In this document: positions 1 to 7,944 of the stretch, in pieces
How the letters are laid out: the number at the start of each line of letters is the position of its first letter
Position numbering within the stretch: the stretch's first letter is position 1
Program-made: the position numbers and the translations under genes
Notes under the pieces: model-generated
What the model was told of the DNA's origin: nothing
Seen by the model: the letters and a program-made list of their open reading frames with translations, nothing else
Database searches by the model: none
NCBI GenBank assembly: GCA_002304935.1
Contig: DBPS01000021.1
Coordinates: 3,012-31,841 of the forward strand
Reading direction: 5' to 3'
Length of the DNA stretch: 28,830 nucleotides
Source: Candidatus Humimicrobium oleiphilum
Lineage (GTDB): Bacteria; Actinomycetota; Humimicrobiia; Humimicrobiales; Humimicrobiaceae

Positions 1-817
1 CAAACCTGTCATTGGCAGACAAAACATCCAATATATCTTTTCGATATTCATAAGGTGTAAAATTATTTTCATCCTTATATATTACTTTAAGCTTTGGAAC
101 CACTAGATATTGATCAATATTGGCGCAATAGTAAAGATCTTCTGACAGTCCGGCATTTATAACATCCTGGCCTCCGCAGGATTTTTTGAGAGCTTCTGTT
201 ATGCTATAATTTTCTTTGATTATGTCAAGAGCAATATAGGCTGAATCAGATAAAGTACAATCATTTCCCAGAATACCCGAAAGATATTTTACTGCAATAC
301 CTGCGCTGAAAACATCGTCATAAGTTGAAATACCATTCCTGCCAGAACACAGTATTAAAATATCTTTATTTTTTTTAAGGGCTGTATATGCCATTTCTTT
401 TAATACGGAACTCATGTTCAACAAGGAAAGAGCAAAAATATCATCTGATTCCAATAGCTTGAAAAAAGATACAGTACCATTTGTCGTCATCAATATGATT
501 TTTTTGCCATATAAATTTAATTTTGAAAATTCATAAGGAGAGTTTCCGTAATCAAATCCTTTTGGTGGAAGCCGGTTTTCTTCTCCACATAAAATATAGC
601 TGTTTAACATATTTTTCAGTGTATATGCTTCTTCTTTATTTCTTGCAATCAATATTCTCTCGCAGCCAGCTTCAAGAATAGCAGCAATGCTGGAAGTGGC
701 TCTTAGTATGTCAATGACTGCACAAACCGAGTTACTGATTATCGGCCTATATACCTGTATATCAAAACTATTTTCAAATATTACATTTAAAATTATTTTT
801 TCTTTTTTTTTGCTCAT
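1..817 (-). CDS. 2-phosphosulfolactate phosphatase (ComB) family protein, C-terminus cut by window edge
   Basis: The reading frame starts at an ATG at 815-817 and stays open through 272 codons to the left edge, so only the C-terminal end is missing. The protein shows the ComB pattern: an early AVIDILRATSS block, then GEEN....GFDYGNSP, then TTNGTVSFFKLLE and a LILCSG strand. ComB enzymes are Mg-dependent phosphatases that hydrolyse 2-phosphosulfolactate on the coenzyme M route. Many bacterial members lie outside any coenzyme M pathway, so the substrate here is open. It starts 4 bases after the stop of the amidohydrolase and has no clear ribosome binding site, which suggests translational coupling. 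It is a close paralogue of the complete gene at 25912-26775; the two share 26 identical bases over the TNGTVSFFKLLE segment. This copy keeps the Arg of the LRATS motif. Family call firm, substrate uncertain. Confidence 0.85.
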   Translation of the reverse strand, partial: MSKKKEKIILNVIFENSFDIQVYRPIISNSVCAVIDILRATSSIAAILEAGCERILIARNKEEAYTLKNMLNSYILCGEENRLPPKGFDYGNSPYEFSKLNLYGKKIILMTTNGTVSFFKLLESDDIFALSLLNMSSVLKEMAYTALKKNKDILILCSGRNGISTYDDVFSAGIAVKYLSGILGNDCTLSDSAYIALDIIKENYSITEALKKSCGGQDVINAGLSEDLYYCANIDQYLVVPKLKVIYKDENNFTPYEYRKDILDVLSANDRF

Positions 818-821
818 TTGA

Positions 822-1712
822 TTAATTTTTTTTTATTTTTTTCAATAGTTTCCAGGCATTCCTGTACATAATTTTTTCAACATCTTCAACATTAATAAGA
901 TGATCGTATTTTTTATTCAGTAATTTTATAGCATTATCAACACATATCAAAGTTTCATCCTGCATATAAAAAGGGTAATCACTTCCAAAAAGTATCCTGT
1001 CAATACAACCGGAATATGATTTTATTATATATAATAGCCATGACATGGGATGCTCGCTTGATAATGTGTCTCTTCCAATATTTGTACTTATATCTGCATA
1101 TACATTTTTATGCTTTCTTAAAAGCATAGCAGTTTCCCTGTACCATATTTTACCGGAATGCCCGATAATTATAGTCAGGTCGGGAAAATCGCAGGCAACT
1201 TCATCGATATATGAGGGATTGGAATAAGAATCCTTATATGGAGTAATTCCAATTGAACCTGAATGAAATAAAACAGGTAACCCATATTTATTCAATTTCT
1301 CATAAAATGGATATAATATCTTATCATTTGGATATATTTCCTGGAACGAAGGATGGATCTTTAATCCGATCAGACCTAATTTTTCAATACTTGTTTCCAA
1401 AACATCAATTGCTTCTTCTTTAAAAAAAGGATTCAGAGTAAAAAAACCTTCTAATCTTTCTTTGTTTTTTAAAATCTGGTCACTTACATATTCGTTCATT
1501 CTTAATATCTGCGCATTTTTTGTTTTTGGAGTAACTACAGAACTTAAAACGATACTTTTGGATATACCATTGATGTCCATTATTTTTAATAATTCTTCAG
1601 CTATAAATGCGTTATGCTTCTCATCCCACACTTTTCTTGATTTGAAATAATTAATCAATTCTTTGGTGAGATAGCTTGTGGGCCATAAATGGGTATGAAA
1701 ATCTATAATCAT
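822..1712 (-). CDS. Amidohydrolase_2-family metal-dependent hydrolase
   Basis: A 296-residue TIM-barrel hydrolase or decarboxylase of the amidohydrolase_2 (PF04909) type. Expected metal and catalytic residues are present: His6-x-His8 in FHTH, Lys118-x-His120 in GLKIHP, His150 in LFHSG, His185 in IIGHSG and Asp245 in LFGSDYP. Family members hydrolyse or decarboxylate small ring or dicarboxylic acids and are usually cytoplasmic; there is no signal peptide. The ATG is preceded by GGAGATAAT, a good ribosome binding site. The gene lies 80 bp downstream of the DeoR-type regulator and 4 bp upstream of the ComB homologue, all on the minus strand, so the three probably form one operon. The sequence does not reveal the substrate. 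Confidence 0.85.
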   Translation of the reverse strand: MIIDFHTHLWPTSYLTKELINYFKSRKVWDEKHNAFIAEELLKIMDINGISKSIVLSSVVTPKTKNAQILRMNEYVSDQILKNKERLEGFFTLNPFFKEEAIDVLETSIEKLGLIGLKIHPSFQEIYPNDKILYPFYEKLNKYGLPVLFHSGSIGITPYKDSYSNPSYIDEVACDFPDLTIIIGHSGKIWYRETAMLLRKHKNVYADISTNIGRDTLSSEHPMSWLLYIIKSYSGCIDRILFGSDYPFYMQDETLICVDNAIKLLNKKYDHLINVEDVEKIMYRNAWKLLKKIKKN

Positions 1713-1792
1713 ATTATCTCCAAAATATTAAAACATCTTAAATATTCTTAAAAATGATGCATTCAATAAGCAAAAGGAATAAAACAAATAAG

Positions 1793-2584
1793 TCATATTT
1801 TAGTTATTATCAAATCAATATCCATACTCTTAAACTTATCCAGGAATTCATTATGCTTTTTTATTCCTGAATCAGTAATTATCATATCAAAGTCCTTTAG
1901 GTTGGCAACATTGTAGATGCCTACTTTTCCGAATTTCTGACTTTGTGTCAGAAGAATCCTGGTGTTTGCTTTTTCAAGGAATCTTTTTTTCATGGCACAT
2001 TCACCATAATCATATTCCGTAAGATTTCCATTCATATCTATACCTTTTGTAGTCAGAATAACCTTGTCTGCGATAACATCATTTAATAAAAATTCCGTAA
2101 AATCACCTGCCGCACTGGAACAGCCATCTTTTATGAGTCCTCCGGTGGCAAATACTCTCATAAACTTGTTTTTATGTTGCACCAGGATAAGCTGTGTTAT
2201 GATATTGTTTGTAATTATATTTATATTCATGAGATTTGATTTGTTTATTTCCCTGGCTAAAAGATAATTTATGCTTCCTGCATCAATTATGATAGTTTCA
2301 CCGCTTTTTAAAAACTCTGAAGCTTTTTTTGCTATAGCCTTTTTTTCATTTAAATTGACCTTTAATCCTATTGAGAAATAACCGTCCTTTTCTATAAGAA
2401 ATTCATTTATTTTTATTGCGCCATTTTTTGTTTTTTTAAGATATCCCTCATTCTCTAGTATTATGAGGTCTCTATAAACCGTAGGCTTGGAAACTTTAAG
2501 CTTTTTTACCAGATAATCTGTGTTTACCTCTTCTTTTTCATCGAGGTATTCTAGTATTATCTGTCTTCTGGCTGGACCATTCAT
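1793..2584 (-). CDS. DeoR-family transcriptional regulator
   Basis: A 263-residue protein. Residues 1-57 form a winged helix-turn-helix, with the recognition helix in the VSKPTVYRDLIILENEGYL region, as in DeoR repressors. Residues about 75-235 form the DeoR sensor fold, an ISOCOT/ribose-5-phosphate-isomerase-like domain, with IIIDAGS and the VFATGG strand seen in the family. Such domains bind a phosphorylated sugar that releases the repressor. The ATG follows AGAAGG at good spacing. It is the first gene of a minus-strand operon (regulator, amidohydrolase, ComB homologue) and diverges from the PEP-hydrolase-like/Tm-1-like pair, with a 343 bp region holding ACAATTATT-type inverted repeats. It probably controls one or both sides. 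The inducer is unknown. Confidence 0.9.
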   Translation of the reverse strand: MNGPARRQIILEYLDEKEEVNTDYLVKKLKVSKPTVYRDLIILENEGYLKKTKNGAIKINEFLIEKDGYFSIGLKVNLNEKKAIAKKASEFLKSGETIIIDAGSINYLLAREINKSNLMNINIITNNIITQLILVQHKNKFMRVFATGGLIKDGCSSAAGDFTEFLLNDVIADKVILTTKGIDMNGNLTEYDYGECAMKKRFLEKANTRILLTQSQKFGKVGIYNVANLKDFDMIITDSGIKKHNEFLDKFKSMDIDLIITKI

Positions 2585-2927
2585 TTAATAACCTTCTAAA
2601 AAAAATGTATAATTTGATAATTTTAAAGAAAAAAATGCAATATTTCTACAGTTATCGGGACAATAAATAATTATAAGGAAAACAATTCAAAAAGATTCAA
2701 CATTTAAAAAACATAGCATTAATTATTATAATTTACAATTATTTGAATTATTGTTGATATAATTTATAACAATTATTTAAAAAATTATCATTTTAATTGC
2801 TTAAAAAAGGATATAATAATATACTCTCTATAAAATAATCTTAGAAAATGCTGTTAAAAATCTTTTAGGTATTTTGTTTAAATATTTTTTTAGAACAATA
2901 TTCTATAAATAAAAATAGGAGGGGATA
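2585..2927. promoter_or_regulatory. Divergent control region between DeoR regulator and PEP-hydrolase-like gene
   Basis: A 343-bp, very AT-rich gap holding the promoters of two divergent operons. No ORF or RNA gene is evident. A plus-strand TATAAT lies at 2812-2817 but I find no convincing -35 at the right distance. A minus-strand TATAAT lies at 2725-2730, also without a good -35. The clearest structure is the ACAAT/ATTGT cluster at 2735-2773, listed separately. A strong AGGAGGGG ribosome binding site at its right end serves the gene at 2928. Confidence 0.55.
2735..2773. promoter_or_regulatory. Candidate DeoR-type operator: overlapping ACAAT...ATTGT inverted repeats
   Basis: ACAATTATT (2735-2743) faces AATTATTGT (2746-2754) as a near-palindrome. 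The ATTGTT at 2750-2755 faces a further AACAAT at 2768-2773. Three half-sites of the same family in 39 bp, in the divergent region next to a DeoR gene, suggest operator sites. The region is so AT-rich that chance similarity is a real risk. Confidence 0.4.
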
Positions 2928-3761
2928 ATGGCAAAAAGATATACTGCAAAAGAAGTAACGGAAAGATTAAAAGCAGAAATAGCAAAAAACAAACCTTTAT
3001 TTATACCAAATTGTGGTATTGGTATTTCTGCTAAAATGCAGGAAAAAGGAGGGGCAGATTTAATAGTGGTTTCTCCGACTAGTTACTGCAGGGTAAAAGG
3101 TCTTGGCTCACTTGCTGTTTTTTTACCATTCTGGGATTTTAATCAGATTGTATTCAATCTTGCCCAGGAGATAGTACCTATGGTCAGGGATACGCCTATA
3201 ATTTCCTTTTCTGCACCAAATAATCCTTTATTGCCACATAAAGAACATCTGAAGAAGCTATGGGAACTCGGCATAAGCGGAGTAAATCCATTCATAAGCA
3301 GACTCTATGGCAAAGAATTTAGCGAGCAGATAGAACAAATAGGTATGGGTTTCAGCAAAGAAGTTGAATTTGTAAAAGCAGCAAAGGAAATGAATATGTT
3401 TACTTTTTCTTTTGCTTTTTCTCCAGAGGATGCAGAAATTCTTACTGACGCGGGATCTGATGTAATCTGTTCTCACGCAGGCGCAACTAAAGGCGGGACT
3501 ATTGGTGCGAAAACCGTAATGTCTCTTGATGACGCAGCGGAATTAAGCCAAAAAATATTTGATGCTGCCAGAAATATTAACAAAGAAGTGATTCTCATAG
3601 CTCATGGCGGTCCTATAGAAAGTCCAAAAGATGTGAAATATATTTTAAAGAATACCAATGCACAAGGATTTATGGGAGGGTCTGCAGCTGAGAGATTGCC
3701 AATCGAAAAATCAATATCTGAAGCAACATCAGAATATAAAAATATTTCCCTGTCTGGATAA
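2928..3761 (+). CDS. PEP-hydrolase-family TIM-barrel protein (Tm-1 C-terminal-domain homologue)
   Basis: A 277-residue cytoplasmic protein related to the phosphoenolpyruvate hydrolase-like TIM barrels (PEP mutase/IGPS-like fold). Recognisable blocks are PLFIPNCGIGISAKMQEKGGADLIVVSP near the N-terminus, the SDVICSHAGATKGGTIGAKT loop around residues 178-197, AHGGPI at about 224-229 and the FMGGSAAERLP phosphate-loop-like segment near the C-terminus. The reaction of this family is not well established. A strong AGGAGGGG site precedes the ATG. It lies 46 bp upstream of the Tm-1-like gene. The plant antiviral protein Tm-1 carries these two domains in one chain, here encoded by separate adjacent genes in reverse order. 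They probably act together. Confidence 0.8.
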   Translation: MAKRYTAKEVTERLKAEIAKNKPLFIPNCGIGISAKMQEKGGADLIVVSPTSYCRVKGLGSLAVFLPFWDFNQIVFNLAQEIVPMVRDTPIISFSAPNNPLLPHKEHLKKLWELGISGVNPFISRLYGKEFSEQIEQIGMGFSKEVEFVKAAKEMNMFTFSFAFSPEDAEILTDAGSDVICSHAGATKGGTIGAKTVMSLDDAAELSQKIFDAARNINKEVILIAHGGPIESPKDVKYILKNTNAQGFMGGSAAERLPIEKSISEATSEYKNISLSG

Positions 3762-3807
3762 TTTAACGATTAATACTAATTAAATCAGTTAATAAAAAGG
3801 AATTTAA

Positions 3808-5184
3808 ATGAATAATAAAAAACCTAACATAATATGCATGGGAATACTGGATATAAAAGGAGATGAAATAAAATTTCTTGCTGAAGAAGTTGAAAGGGCC
3901 GGAGGAAATCCCATAATAATGGAAATAAGTCTCGGTCATGAAGTCGGATGGGCTGATATCGGGCTTTCAGAAGTACTGGCTGAAAGTGGTTTAAAGAAAG
4001 AAGAAGTATTTAAATCTTCCCGATCAGATGCAATCTCTCTTGTAGGCACAGCTGGTGCAATGAAAATTAAAAAGCTTTATGATGAAAATAAGATAGATGG
4101 TGTAATATCATGGGCTGGCTCTGTAGGAACATCTACTGCTACCATGGTAATGAGAGCTCTTCCAATCGGTTTTCCAAAAATAATGTTATCCACTCTGGCT
4201 TCCGGAGATGTAAGCAGCTGGCTTGGGAACAAGGATATTTATATAGTTAATCCAATTTCTGAAAAAGGCGTCAATAAAGTTACAAGAAAACTTATTGGCA
4301 ATGCGGCAGCAGCAATCGTTGGAATGTCAAGATATCGTGAGGTCCGGAATGTGGATGTAAAGCCTCTGGTAGCTTTGACTGCATATGGAACTACAACTCC
4401 TACAGTAATAAAATGTGAACAATATATGCATGAAAGAGGATGGGATTCCATTATCATTCACCAGGTTGGAACAGGGGCGACAATGGAAGATTTGATAGAT
4501 TCAGGAGAGATAACTGCAGTGTATGAAATAACTCCTGGCGAAATAAGCAATAATATGTATGGCAGCATTTATGGTATAAGCAAAGAATGGACCGGGGACA
4601 GACTGACTGCTGCAAGCAGAAAAGGAATCCCGCAGATTGTATGTCCGGGTGGACTTGACCAGTCTGCTTACCAGACAGTTGTACCTGAAAAATATCTGGA
4701 AGGTTTCAGGAAGGGCACAAGAGTTTCTTATAAAAATTCAAAAGCTCCTTATGTTCATAATTCTGCTGTAACAATAATGGTACCTGACAAAGAAGATACT
4801 GAAGAGCTTGCTCTTTATGTTATAAACAGATTAAATAAAACAACTGGACCTACAGCTCTTATTGTGCCAATGAGAGGCTGGAGCGCTTATGACCAGTCAG
4901 TTGAAAATGCATCTGTTGACAGCGGCTGGGCAAAAGAAAACGGAGACGGCCCTGTCTGGTGGCCTGATCCTGATAATGCCAAATGGTCAAGAAGAGCTAC
5001 ATTAATGTGGGATGTATTTATGAAAAACTGGGACAGGAACAATTCCAACCTGGATATAATAAAATGCGATAACCACATACTTGATGCTGATTTTGCACAA
5101 TTCTTAAACACATGTATGGGCGATATGCTCGATAAAAAATGGAAAAAAGGACTATACAGGGAATTAAAAAATGTAGTTGAGTAA
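3808..5184 (+). CDS. Tm-1-like ATP-binding domain protein (UPF0261 family)
   Basis: A 458-residue protein of the UPF0261/Tm-1-like family. The N-terminus carries NIICMGILDIKGDEIKFLAEEVERAGG, typical of the first Rossmann-like domain. The SWAGSVGTSTATMVMRALPIGFPKIMLSTLASGDVS stretch and the later TAYGTTTPTV and IVCPGGLDQ blocks match the family's second domain. Known members bind ATP through the N-terminal half; the chemistry is undescribed. The usual length is about 400 residues. The extra here is at the C-terminus after GWSAYDQ, a Trp-rich segment (PVWWPDPDNAKWSRR) of a kind seen in some members. A ribosome binding site AAAGGAAT precedes the ATG. It forms an operon with the preceding TIM-barrel gene and ends at a terminator shared with the convergent RuBisCO-like operon. 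Confidence 0.85.
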   Translation: MNNKKPNIICMGILDIKGDEIKFLAEEVERAGGNPIIMEISLGHEVGWADIGLSEVLAESGLKKEEVFKSSRSDAISLVGTAGAMKIKKLYDENKIDGVISWAGSVGTSTATMVMRALPIGFPKIMLSTLASGDVSSWLGNKDIYIVNPISEKGVNKVTRKLIGNAAAAIVGMSRYREVRNVDVKPLVALTAYGTTTPTVIKCEQYMHERGWDSIIIHQVGTGATMEDLIDSGEITAVYEITPGEISNNMYGSIYGISKEWTGDRLTAASRKGIPQIVCPGGLDQSAYQTVVPEKYLEGFRKGTRVSYKNSKAPYVHNSAVTIMVPDKEDTEELALYVINRLNKTTGPTALIVPMRGWSAYDQSVENASVDSGWAKENGDGPVWWPDPDNAKWSRRATLMWDVFMKNWDRNNSNLDIIKCDNHILDADFAQFLNTCMGDMLDKKWKKGLYRELKNVVE

Positions 5185-5258
5185 AACTATTCCTTAAAAT
5201 CTTTTTCCTGAATAAAAGAAGATTTTAAATGGAAAATTAATTAAAGTAATTAAAGTAA

Positions 5259-5291
5259 AAAAACCTGGATATCTGATATATCCAGGTTTTT
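5259..5291. terminator. Bidirectional intrinsic terminator
   Basis: A perfect 12-bp stem (5261-5272 with 5278-5289, core CCTGGATAT) closes a 5-nt loop. It is flanked by A-runs on the left and T-runs on the right, so it can end transcription in both directions. It sits between the convergent Tm-1-like gene (+) and the RuBisCO-like gene (-), 75 bp and 17 bp beyond their stops. Confidence 0.88.
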
Positions 5292-5307
5292 AAATTTATC
5301 CTTTATT

Positions 5308-6600
5308 TTATTTCCATTTTTCAATGGATACTTTAAGTGCTTCATTGCCTTTCTGATTTGCAGCTTCGGCAAGAGTAACTCCTTCGCCCAGAGCTTTTGC
5401 TGCCTGCATCATTGATTTGGCTCCCTCTGTAGGCCCCATGGGATGGCCGAGTACCGCTCCGCCACTGGCAAGTACCAGCTCTCTGCCAAGTTCACTTACT
5501 ATTTTTTCTGCACTGTTTGGATGGACTCCCCCGCCGATTATAGGCATTGTGGGTTTTAAATTCCCAAAAGGGAGCCTCTGCATATCAGCAATCTGCTTGT
5601 ACCTTCTTTTCAGGAAAGGATAGGTGCTGTAAGGAGAACTAAACATGCACATGTCTGCACCTGCCATTCTTGAAAGTTTCCCTAATAAAAGAGGTGTGGA
5701 TATGCCCGTAAAAGGTGATTCAGTCATTGCGCCTGCTGTAGCATAATGCGCTACAACAGGAATCTTTATTTCATCCATTTCTGAAAGAGCCTGCAATACA
5801 CTTATGCCGGTTGCTACAAAATTAATCATTAAAAAATCTGCTCCTTCATCAATAGCAGTTTTTGCATGTTCAAGAACTTTATCAAATCTATCAGTAATAT
5901 TTACGCAATATCTGGTAAGATGCCCCGTTTGTCCATAAACTTCATTTGCTGCTTTTTTATACAGGCGTACCCTGTCTTTAATTGAACTATAATTAGTATC
6001 TGCAAAAAGTTCATCATCCTTTATTATGTCTACACCACCCAAAGCAATCTTCCTGAAAATAGCTGCCCCTTCTTTTGCTGAGTAGCCCAGACAGGGTTTT
6101 ATCATATTTAAAACTATCGGCCTTCTCTGGGAATTTAGTCCCATATAATCATATATGCCATCTATGCCAAATCTGGGTCCTTTAAATGATTTTAAGAATT
6201 TCCTTGAAAATTTTATATCTACCAGCTTCACCTGCGCTGAAGTAGAAACATCATTACCCAGCAACGTAACCATCAGCATTGGAATCTGGGGAATGAAATT
6301 CTCATCAGGAAAAGCTATCTGGATTATATGATATGTTTCTTCAGGAAGGTCGGGAGTAAGTTCAACCGGTGGTATGTCGTAAATACTTACAACCTTGCCT
6401 CCATATTTTCTTTTCATTTCATCTGTAATTCCGGGGACTGGTACCCATGTGCCTATTGTCTGCCCGACTGCAAATGATTTTGCCTTTTCGTAAATATCTT
6501 CATCAGATTTTGCAATATAGAAATATGAAGCAATTATATAATCTTTGTCAAAACTTTCTTCAGGAAGAATTATCGGAGAAACTTTTTCATAATCTTTCAT
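5308..6600 (-). CDS. RuBisCO-like protein (form IV), non-carboxylating
   Basis: A 430-residue RuBisCO large-subunit homologue with the N-terminal alpha/beta domain (about 1-145) and the C-terminal TIM barrel (about 150-430). Metal-site residues survive: Lys194 (the carbamylated Lys201 of RuBisCO), Asp196 and Glu197 in IIKDDE, Lys168 (K175), His285 (H294), Asn116 (N123) and the GG...GHP phosphate loop at 380-387. Residues needed for carboxylation are lost by my alignment: E60 is Gly46, K177 is Cys170, R295 is Tyr286, H327 is Met319, loop-6 K334 has no lysine, and S379 is Gly356. This pattern marks form IV proteins, which catalyse enolisation, isomerisation or decarboxylation of phosphorylated keto-compounds. 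The SSPY motif (321-324) recalls the SPY of the methionine-salvage enolase MtnW, but no other salvage gene is nearby. Last gene of a TIM-barrel/permease/RLP operon; AAGGATAAGG precedes the ATG. Confidence 0.93.
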   Translation of the reverse strand: MKDYEKVSPIILPEESFDKDYIIASYFYIAKSDEDIYEKAKSFAVGQTIGTWVPVPGITDEMKRKYGGKVVSIYDIPPVELTPDLPEETYHIIQIAFPDENFIPQIPMLMVTLLGNDVSTSAQVKLVDIKFSRKFLKSFKGPRFGIDGIYDYMGLNSQRRPIVLNMIKPCLGYSAKEGAAIFRKIALGGVDIIKDDELFADTNYSSIKDRVRLYKKAANEVYGQTGHLTRYCVNITDRFDKVLEHAKTAIDEGADFLMINFVATGISVLQALSEMDEIKIPVVAHYATAGAMTESPFTGISTPLLLGKLSRMAGADMCMFSSPYSTYPFLKRRYKQIADMQRLPFGNLKPTMPIIGGGVHPNSAEKIVSELGRELVLASGGAVLGHPMGPTEGAKSMMQAAKALGEGVTLAEAANQKGNEALKVSIEKWK

Positions 6601-6681
6601 AATTTTACCTTATCCTTGGTCTTGATATATTGTCTTTGATTTTTATTTATTAACATACCTTTATTTTTTATTTAATATTAT

Positions 6682-7905
6682 CTAAATATTTTCATTTTTA
6701 ATCTCTTTTTTAACTTCTGCAAATTTATTTTCATATATTATTTTAATTATTATTGTTGAAAAAGTCAGAAATAAAAATATTGACGCTATGCCGACAGACC
6801 ACGAAAGGCTATATGAAGAAATGAATTTGGTAATAAAAGGTGTTATTGATGTACCGAAATTTACAAGTGCAAAAATAATGCTTGCCAGCAACCCTCTTCC
6901 TTTTTCATATACTGTGCTTGCGTCAGCAAAACCCAGTGTGAATACTCCCGAACATCCTAATCCTGCAAAAGTTATTGAAATATAAATAAATACAGGCAGC
7001 TTTGCAAAAGCAAAAAAAGCCATGGAAATAACCCCCATTGCTGATAAAAAAAGCATTATATAGTTTGATTTTATTTTTCCTGCAAAAGTGCTTACTATCA
7101 TTCTGCCTGCAAAAATCGCCATCCAGAATATTGAAACTGCCAGACTGGCTTTATCTATTTCAAAAAACCTTAACTTTCTCAGAAAAGTCGCAGTCCAGGT
7201 AGCAAAAATAGTTTCTGGTATTACATAGAAGAATAGCAGCAGGCATCCCATTATAAAAATAATGTTCATATGTTTTAACTTAAAGACCTGCCTGAAGCTT
7301 ATCTTTTCAGGTTTTTCATTAATTATGTTTTCTTTTCTGTTTATTTTCTTAACAAAGAAATAAAGAAGAATTATAACCAAAGCAATAAAAGCTGTTATAT
7401 AGTATGAAAATCTCCAATTGAGATTGTTCTTTATAAGGCCTGAAGCTATAAAAGGAGCAGTAAAATTGCCGATTGGATAAAAACTTAAAAAAATCGTTGT
7501 CAGCCTGGGTTTGTTATTTATCTTGCTTTCAAGAATATAATTTGTTGCCTGAATCCATATAACTCCGGCAACATATCCCAGAATTATGTATAAAACATAA
7601 AACAGAAGCAGACCTTTTGCGAAACTTAAAACTATTAGAAGACAGATCTGAAAAACATATCCTGTTGTAAGGATTACATACTTTTTCAAAAATCTGTTGA
7701 ATATTATTGATGTAAGCTGGCCTACAACTAGTCCGATAGTAAAAAAAGTTATAATAAGGTTAAGATTTTCTGCACTAAAACCTGTATCCCTGCTTATTTC
7801 GATAAGCATTGGCCCGATAGTAAGAAAATAAATAGGAGTAATGAAAATGGTCAGATAATTGGGAAGTTCAATAAGATAGTCTGCAAACCGGTCTTTTTTT
7901 TGCAT
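6682..7905 (-). CDS. MFS permease, FucP-like sugar transporter type
   Basis: A 407-residue integral membrane protein with about 12 hydrophobic segments and a basic linker (KKINRKENIINEKPEK) in the middle, as expected for the major facilitator superfamily. The second half has PETIFATWTATFL and SIFWMAIFAGRMIV. An acidic residue followed by an aromatic (E..W) and then FWMAIFAGR recalls the FucP/fungal-type glucose permease branch. It lies between the endonuclease-IV-like TIM barrel and the RuBisCO-like gene, with 39-81 bp gaps, so it probably imports the substrate of this operon. AGGATACAAG precedes the ATG. A second permease of the same branch is at 20519-21721. The substrate cannot be read from sequence. 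Confidence 0.85.
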   Translation of the reverse strand: MQKKDRFADYLIELPNYLTIFITPIYFLTIGPMLIEISRDTGFSAENLNLIITFFTIGLVVGQLTSIIFNRFLKKYVILTTGYVFQICLLIVLSFAKGLLLFYVLYIILGYVAGVIWIQATNYILESKINNKPRLTTIFLSFYPIGNFTAPFIASGLIKNNLNWRFSYYITAFIALVIILLYFFVKKINRKENIINEKPEKISFRQVFKLKHMNIIFIMGCLLLFFYVIPETIFATWTATFLRKLRFFEIDKASLAVSIFWMAIFAGRMIVSTFAGKIKSNYIMLFLSAMGVISMAFFAFAKLPVFIYISITFAGLGCSGVFTLGFADASTVYEKGRGLLASIIFALVNFGTSITPFITKFISSYSLSWSVGIASIFLFLTFSTIIIKIIYENKFAEVKKEIKNENI

Positions 7906-7944
7906 CTTGTATCCTGCCTGTCATTAATATTTAAAAAATCTTAA

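Noticed and set aside
5308..6600. Reading the RuBisCO homologue as a true CO2-fixing RuBisCO
   Set aside because: Loop-6 lysine and the equivalents of E60, K177, R295, H327 and S379 are missing, and no phosphoribulokinase or nucleoside-salvage genes are nearby.
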